Source of the DNA: F1-80-MAGs062 sp046345315
GTDB lineage: Bacteria; Planctomycetota; Planctomycetia; Planctomycetales; Planctomycetaceae
Direction: 5' to 3'
Assembly: GCA_046345315.1 (NCBI GenBank)
Contig: JBKDKA010000262.1
Location: 1 to 64,000, forward strand
DNA length: 64,000 nucleotides
Positions 59,489-64,000 of this stretch are shown here, piece after piece (within the stretch, counting starts at the first letter, position 1; each line of letters opens with the position of its first letter). The notes beneath the pieces were generated by a model that was not told where the DNA came from, did no database searches, and saw only the letters and a list, made by a program, of their open reading frames with translations. A program made the translations under genes and the position numbers.

Positions 59489-62400
59489 ATGCGTCCTGCC
59501 CCATCTCTGATGATCGTCGGCGTTCTGTCTCATCTGCATGTGGTGACACTACTACTCTGTTCTTTCAACGTTCACCCGGCGTCCACGGCAATCTGCGTTG
59601 CCGCAGAAGAGAACGCAGCTGCCAGCCATCAGGATCTCACATGGTTTCAGGATCAAGCTGGACAGATCCAGCCAATTCGCACCGAAGCGGACTGGCTGGC
59701 ACGGCGTCAGAGCATTCTGGAGGGCATGCAGAAGGCGATGGGGAACCTGCCGGCTGCTCAGAAGGAATCAGACTTTAACATTCAGGTCAGATCGGATGAA
59801 AAGATTCAGGGAGTTCGCCGACTGAGCCTGACGATCCGAACAGAGCCTGACTCGGCAAAGAACAGCGATCAACTGCCGCTGGATCTCTACATTCCGGAAC
59901 CGTTCGCAACTCAACTGGATCCAGCAAAACTCCTTGAAATAGATTTCACATCCAAAGCTCCTGCGATGCTGGCACTGCATCCGACAGGGAAGCTGGGAAA
60001 ACGGATTCTGGCTGGGGAAGGCGACAAGACGAATCGTCAGTATGGTCTTGAGCTCGCACGTCGCGGCTACATCACCGTGTGTCCGGACTATCCATCATTC
60101 GGCGATTACACGTACGACTTTTCGACTGACCGATACGATTCCGGAACGATGAAAGGGATCGTCAATCATCGTCGGTGCGTGGACCTTCTTTCGGCCCTTC
60201 GCTGCGTCGATGCATCCCGAATCGGTGTCATCGGCCATTCGCTGGGCGGCCACAATTCCATGTTCGCCGCTGTGTTCGATGAACGTCTGAAGATTGTTGT
60301 CTCCAGTTGCGGATGGACGCCCTTCACCGATTATTACAAAGGCAACATCCAGGGGTGGACCGGTGATGTTTACATGCCACGACTGAAGACTGAATACAAT
60401 CTGGATCCGCAGAAGGTGCCGTTTGATTTCCAGGAGGTTGTGGCGGCCATTGCTCCGCGGACCTTCGTCTCCATTTCGCCTCTTCATGATGCGAATTTCG
60501 ATGTCGAGGGTGTCCGAAAGGCAATCCCGCGAGCTCAACAGATCTACTCTCTTCTGAATGCAAAGAACGAACTGATCCTTGCAACTCCGGACTGTGAACA
60601 CGACTTTCCTGCGGACATGCGTCAGAAAGCGTATCGAGAAATTGACCGTGTGCTGAAACATCAGCCGGCATCTGAGCCTGAACCAGACTATTCGGGTGAA
60701 CTGCCGCGAATCGCTCCTCATGAGCCGACCGATGCGATGAAGACGTTTCAGATCGCTCCCGGATTTGAACTTCAGCAGGCGGCGACAGAACCAAACGTTG
60801 TTGACCCAGTTGCGATGGCGTTTGACGAGAATGGTCTGCTGTACGTTGTGGAAATGCGTGACTATTCCGAGCAGGCCGAGGAGAAACTGGGGCGGATTCG
60901 AGTGCTTGAGGATGCGAACAATGACGGCGTCTTTGAAGACAGCCGAATCTTTGTCGATCAATTGTCCTGGCCAACAGCGGTCACCTGCTTTGACGGAGGC
61001 ATCTTTGTCGGAGCTGCTCCACATATCTTCTATCTGAAGGACACCGACGGCGACCGAAAAGCAGACATCAATCAGCTGGTTTTCACAGGCTTTGGCCGCA
61101 ACAACGTTCAGGGCCTCGTGAACTGCCTTCACTGGGGACCGGACAATCGAATCTACGGGCAGACAAGTTCTTCCGGAGGAACGATTCAGACGGTTCCGCA
61201 CCCGGATCGCCCGGTCGTGGAACTGCGACAGAGAGACTTCTCGTTCAATCCGCGAACTCTGGAGCTGCGTCCGGAAAGCGGCGGTGCTCAGCATGGCATG
61301 TGCTTCGATGACTGGGGCAATCGTTACGTCTGCTCCAACAGCGACCATGCTCAGGCCATCGTCTACAACGACCGTTATCTCAATCGGAATCCGCAGGTGT
61401 CAGCCGCTCCGCCAAGAATCAGCATCGCGGACGACGGCGGTCAGGCTCCGGTATTCCGAATCAGTCCCGTCGAACCCTGGAGAATTGTGAGAACTCGACT
61501 GAGAGCTTCCGGTGTCGTTCCCGGCATCGTTGAAGGCGGCGGAAAGCCAGCCGGTTATTTCACCGGTTCAACCGGGATCAATGTCTATCGCGGTGATGCC
61601 TGGCCTAATGAAATGAAGGGCCTGCTGATCATGGCAGACGTTGGAAGCAACATCGTTCACCGCAAGAAATCCGTCCCCAATGGTGTGGGATGGACCGCGT
61701 CGCGCATCGACCCCGGCACGGAGTTTGTCGCCTCCAGCGATATCTGGTTCCGGCCCGTTCAGTTCGCCAACGCGCCCGATGGCTGTCTCTACATTCTGGA
61801 CATGTATCGGGAAGTGATCGAGCATCCAGCCAGTCTGCCGCCGGAAATCAAACAGCATCTGGATCTGACGAGTGGTCGTGACCGCGGTCGGCTCTATCGA
61901 ATCTGTCCTTCCGGATGGAAATCATGGCGAACCGCGTCGCTCGGAAAACTGTCCACACCTCGACTGGTGGCCACGCTCGAGCACCCGAATGGCTGGCATC
62001 GCGACACAGCGTCACGGCTCATCTATGAACGTCAGGATCCCGCCGCAGCGCCACTCCTGAACGTGCTTGTCAGCTCCGGAACATCCGAAGCAAAGACTCA
62101 CTCCCTGAATGCACTGAACACACTGATCGTCGACGGCAAATCAGCACTCACGTCTGAGACCGTTCTGAAAGGCATTCGAGATTCGCACCCTCGTGTTCGA
62201 GAAACGGCGGCGCGACTGGCTGAACAGTTTGGTGATTCAGCGGAGATTGCTGACGGTCTGGCATCACTTGCCGACGACGAAGACGCTCGCGTCCGGCTGC
62301 AGGTCGCATTCAGTCTCGGAAGCGTTTCACCGGAAAAGCGAATCGCTCCGCTGCTTCGTCTGATCGTTCGCGATGGTGCCGACCGATGGATCCGAACTGC

Positions 62401-63556
62401 AGTTCTCACGTCACTGCAGACCGAAACCTTCGCGGCACTTCAGACGTTGTCGAAAGATACGGCATCGGTCAGTACGCCGGCAGTGAGGTCTTCACTTCCG
62501 GAACTTGCCGAGCTGGCCACACGTCAGTCACCGCCCGAAGAACTCGACAAAATCGCCGCCACCATTGCCGGTCTTTCCGGGGATCGCGTACTTCAGCTGG
62601 AACTGGTCAACCGCGTCTTTCGTGGCCGACCGGAGACAAGATCCAACGCTGCATTTCAGCAGTTGTCGAAATCAATGATCGAAGAATCCCGGATCACGGC
62701 TGAGAAAGCCGACTCCGACATCAACGAACGCATTGCTGCAGTTCGAGCACTGTCGTTGTCGGATGCATCCAGTGAATCCGAAAGACTCTTCGGACTCCTC
62801 AACGCAATCACACCACCGGAAGTTCAGCTGGCAGCAATTGATGTGCTGGCGAGCTTCTCGGATCGTTCGATCGCTGAACAGCTGATTGAGCGATACAGTG
62901 AACTTAGTCCAAAACTGATGGAACGAACCCGCGACGTCATGCTCAACCGCACGGAATGGGCTGTCGACTTTCTGACCGCCATTACAACAGGTCGCATACC
63001 AGTCAACGCAGTCTCGGGAGCGGACCTGCAGCGACTTGCCGGACATCCGGATGCCACTCTGAAGGAAAAAGCAGCAACGCTTCTGAAGGCGATGGGAACA
63101 TCGTCTCGTGATGAAGTCATCAAACGCTATCTGCCGGTCCTGAGCATGGTCGGTAATCCTCAGCGGGGCGCCGTCGTATTCAAACAGCAGTGCTCTGTGT
63201 GCCATCAGCTCGGCGGTATGGGACACCAGGTCGGCCCGAATCTTGCAACTGTGACAGCACGAGGCGCCGAAACGCTGCTGGTCAATCTGCTCGATCCGAA
63301 TCGTGAAGTGAACCCGGCATGGCGAGATTATATCGCTCTAACCACGGCCGGAACGACTCACAATGGTGTGATCATTTCCGAGTCATCAACGAGCATCACA
63401 CTGCGGCGAGCGGAAGCAAAAGAAGACTCGCTACTGCGATCTGATCTCGAAACAGTCCGGGATACGGGAAAATCACTCATGCCGGAAGGGCTGGAGAAGA
63501 ACATCGATCCGCAGGCGATGGCGGATCTGATCTCATGGCTTCTGGAACAGAAGTAG
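59489..63556 (+). CDS. Exported hydrolase / PVC-type heme-binding CxxCH fusion protein
   Basis: A 1355-residue exported protein with four parts. After a signal peptide (residues 8-38), residues 50-390 are an alpha/beta (dienelactone-type) hydrolase with Ser251 in VIGHSLGGHNS and His in DCEHDFPADM. Residues 415-830 are the PVC-type propeller domain (FELQQAATEPNVVDPVAMAFDENGLLYVVEMRDY, LHWGPDNRIYGQTSS, HGMCFDDWGNRYVCSNSD). Residues 860-1200 hold HEAT-like repeats. The C-terminal cytochrome c domain has CSVCH at 1235-1239 and a GxxVGPNL segment. It resembles planctomycete membrane-bound dehydrogenases but with an added hydrolase. Likely an extracytoplasmic electron-transfer enzyme on carbohydrate-like substrates; the substrate is unknown. 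Confidence 0.92.
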   Translation: MRPAPSLMIVGVLSHLHVVTLLLCSFNVHPASTAICVAAEENAAASHQDLTWFQDQAGQIQPIRTEADWLARRQSILEGMQKAMGNLPAAQKESDFNIQVRSDEKIQGVRRLSLTIRTEPDSAKNSDQLPLDLYIPEPFATQLDPAKLLEIDFTSKAPAMLALHPTGKLGKRILAGEGDKTNRQYGLELARRGYITVCPDYPSFGDYTYDFSTDRYDSGTMKGIVNHRRCVDLLSALRCVDASRIGVIGHSLGGHNSMFAAVFDERLKIVVSSCGWTPFTDYYKGNIQGWTGDVYMPRLKTEYNLDPQKVPFDFQEVVAAIAPRTFVSISPLHDANFDVEGVRKAIPRAQQIYSLLNAKNELILATPDCEHDFPADMRQKAYREIDRVLKHQPASEPEPDYSGELPRIAPHEPTDAMKTFQIAPGFELQQAATEPNVVDPVAMAFDENGLLYVVEMRDYSEQAEEKLGRIRVLEDANNDGVFEDSRIFVDQLSWPTAVTCFDGGIFVGAAPHIFYLKDTDGDRKADINQLVFTGFGRNNVQGLVNCLHWGPDNRIYGQTSSSGGTIQTVPHPDRPVVELRQRDFSFNPRTLELRPESGGAQHGMCFDDWGNRYVCSNSDHAQAIVYNDRYLNRNPQVSAAPPRISIADDGGQAPVFRISPVEPWRIVRTRLRASGVVPGIVEGGGKPAGYFTGSTGINVYRGDAWPNEMKGLLIMADVGSNIVHRKKSVPNGVGWTASRIDPGTEFVASSDIWFRPVQFANAPDGCLYILDMYREVIEHPASLPPEIKQHLDLTSGRDRGRLYRICPSGWKSWRTASLGKLSTPRLVATLEHPNGWHRDTASRLIYERQDPAAAPLLNVLVSSGTSEAKTHSLNALNTLIVDGKSALTSETVLKGIRDSHPRVRETAARLAEQFGDSAEIADGLASLADDEDARVRLQVAFSLGSVSPEKRIAPLLRLIVRDGADRWIRTAVLTSLQTETFAALQTLSKDTASVSTPAVRSSLPELAELATRQSPPEELDKIAATIAGLSGDRVLQLELVNRVFRGRPETRSNAAFQQLSKSMIEESRITAEKADSDINERIAAVRALSLSDASSESERLFGLLNAITPPEVQLAAIDVLASFSDRSIAEQLIERYSELSPKLMERTRDVMLNRTEWAVDFLTAITTGRIPVNAVSGADLQRLAGHPDATLKEKAATLLKAMGTSSRDEVIKRYLPVLSMVGNPQRGAVVFKQQCSVCHQLGGMGHQVGPNLATVTARGAETLLVNLLDPNREVNPAWRDYIALTTAGTTHNGVIISESSTSITLRRAEAKEDSLLRSDLETVRDTGKSLMPEGLEKNIDPQAMADLISWLLEQK

Positions 63557-63576
63557 AATTTCGGGATCGCAAGGGA

Positions 63577-63680
63577 TTACAGGTGGTTTCAAAACCGGGA
63601 CTGGCTCCCGACGGACGCAGTGTTTTCCTGAAACTTCTGCAGCTGCCAGGATGCCCGTCCCGATATTGAAATGCGATCTG
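63577..63680 (+). repeat. Dispersed palindromic repeat, copy 8
   Basis: Plus orientation: GTGGTTTCAAAACCGGGACTG then GCTCCCGACGGACG at the left, ATGCCCGTCCCG then ATATTGAAATGCGATC at the right. It lies between the large fusion gene and the OsmC gene. The left end is nearly identical to that of copy 1. Confidence 0.88.
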
Positions 63681-63703
63681 GATTCTCAGGAATACCACCG
63701 GCA

Positions 63704-64000
63704 ATGACAGACTCGATGCGACAAGTCACTGTTCGTTCGAAGGAAACTCCCTACGGACAGTCCATTGAGGCGCGGCAACACAGGCTGACGGCAGACGAAC
63801 CGGTCTCGCTTGGTGGCCAGGACACAGGTCCGGATCCTTATGAGCTTCTGTTATCTGCGCTGGGTGCCTGCACCTCAATGACAGTTCAGATGTACGCTCG
63901 AAGAAAGGGATGGCCCCTGAAGGCGGTGCACGTATCCCTCAGACACGAAAAAGTGACTGCTCCCCCGGATGAAACAAATCCGGCACAAAACAGACTGCTG
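63704..64000 (+). CDS. OsmC-family protein, N-terminal part (cut by window end)
   Basis: The frame from ATG 63704 stays open for 99 codons to the last base, so the gene continues outside the window. The visible part shows the OsmC/Ohr-fold region LTADEPVSLGGQDTGPDPYELLLSALGACTSMTVQMYARRKGWPL, with the reactive Cys in GACTS and the preceding GGQDTGPDPYELL turn, close to the YhfA-like subgroup. Members reduce organic hydroperoxides with a thiol. The second Cys expected later cannot be seen. Confidence 0.9.
   Translation, partial: MTDSMRQVTVRSKETPYGQSIEARQHRLTADEPVSLGGQDTGPDPYELLLSALGACTSMTVQMYARRKGWPLKAVHVSLRHEKVTAPPDETNPAQNRLL

Noticed and set aside
60095..61348. 417-codon minus-strand frame
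   Set aside because: Antisense to the recognised cytochrome fusion gene; no protein motifs.

Overview
The window reads as chromosomal DNA of a planctomycete (Planctomycetota, probably Planctomycetia). The evidence is two DUF1501 proteins with Tat-type signals, a PVC-type heme-binding CxxCH giant protein, a Gfo/Idh/MocA oxidoreductase with a Tat signal, a planctomycete-type c-type cytochrome domain, a WD40-caspase protein, DUF4058, DUF309, a FabF/FabZ/long-ACP trio and many short secreted Tyr/Gln/Asn-rich proteins. Housekeeping genes lie scattered among hypothetical ones in short transcription units. No tRNA, rRNA or CRISPR array was seen; one structural RNA, RNase P RNA (rnpB), is present.

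Layout. 1-2.1 kb is a mobile-element scar: an apparently complete single-ORF IS66 element at the very start, half of a dispersed repeat, a 3' remnant of an ISL3-type transposase and a full repeat copy. 2.4-9.9 kb holds a small Tyr/His-rich secreted protein, then a tight four-gene unit (di-heme cytochrome, secreted two-domain protein, WD40-PDZ-caspase protein, Asn/Gln/Tyr-rich secreted protein). This unit is the most unusual system in the window. 10-11.7 kb carries a lipoprotein gene bracketed by a duplicated non-coding module. 11.7-25.3 kb mixes a sugar-nucleotide epimerase, nadE, an M20 peptidase, serS, a lipid A-type acyltransferase, a Sua5-type synthase, purD, DUF309, archaeal-type phosphoglycerate mutase and acpS. 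25.6-28.4 kb is rpsB-tsf-pyrH. 28.5-35.3 kb, on the minus strand, holds an alpha/beta hydrolase, the fabF-fabZ-ACP trio, ilvB and a lipoprotein cyclophilin.

35.6-47 kb holds hsp20 divergent from a circularly permuted ATP-grasp gene with two palindromic operators between them, plsY, a P-loop kinase, a lipoprotein, DUF2585, pyrD, trpS, nagA, a secreted thioredoxin-like protein, a bacterioferritin comigratory protein-type peroxiredoxin and rnpB. 47.4-64 kb is a planctomycete-specific stretch: an FHA protein, two DUF1501 proteins, a Tat-exported protein of unknown function, a HEAT-repeat protein, DUF4058, a secreted propeller-like protein, a Gfo/Idh/MocA oxidoreductase, a 1355-residue hydrolase-propeller-HEAT-cytochrome fusion, and the start of an OsmC-family gene cut by the window end.

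A striking genome-scale feature is a dispersed palindromic repeat of about 100 bp. There are eight full or degenerate copies and two halves, all between genes and in both orientations. The ends share near-identical inverted termini built on TTCAAAACCGGGAC, and each end contains its own small hairpin, as in REP/BIME or MITE elements. A second repeat type with the ATTCCC-N8-GGGAAT pattern occurs once as an inverted pair. All function calls rest on recognised motifs and family knowledge read by eye; no database search was run.
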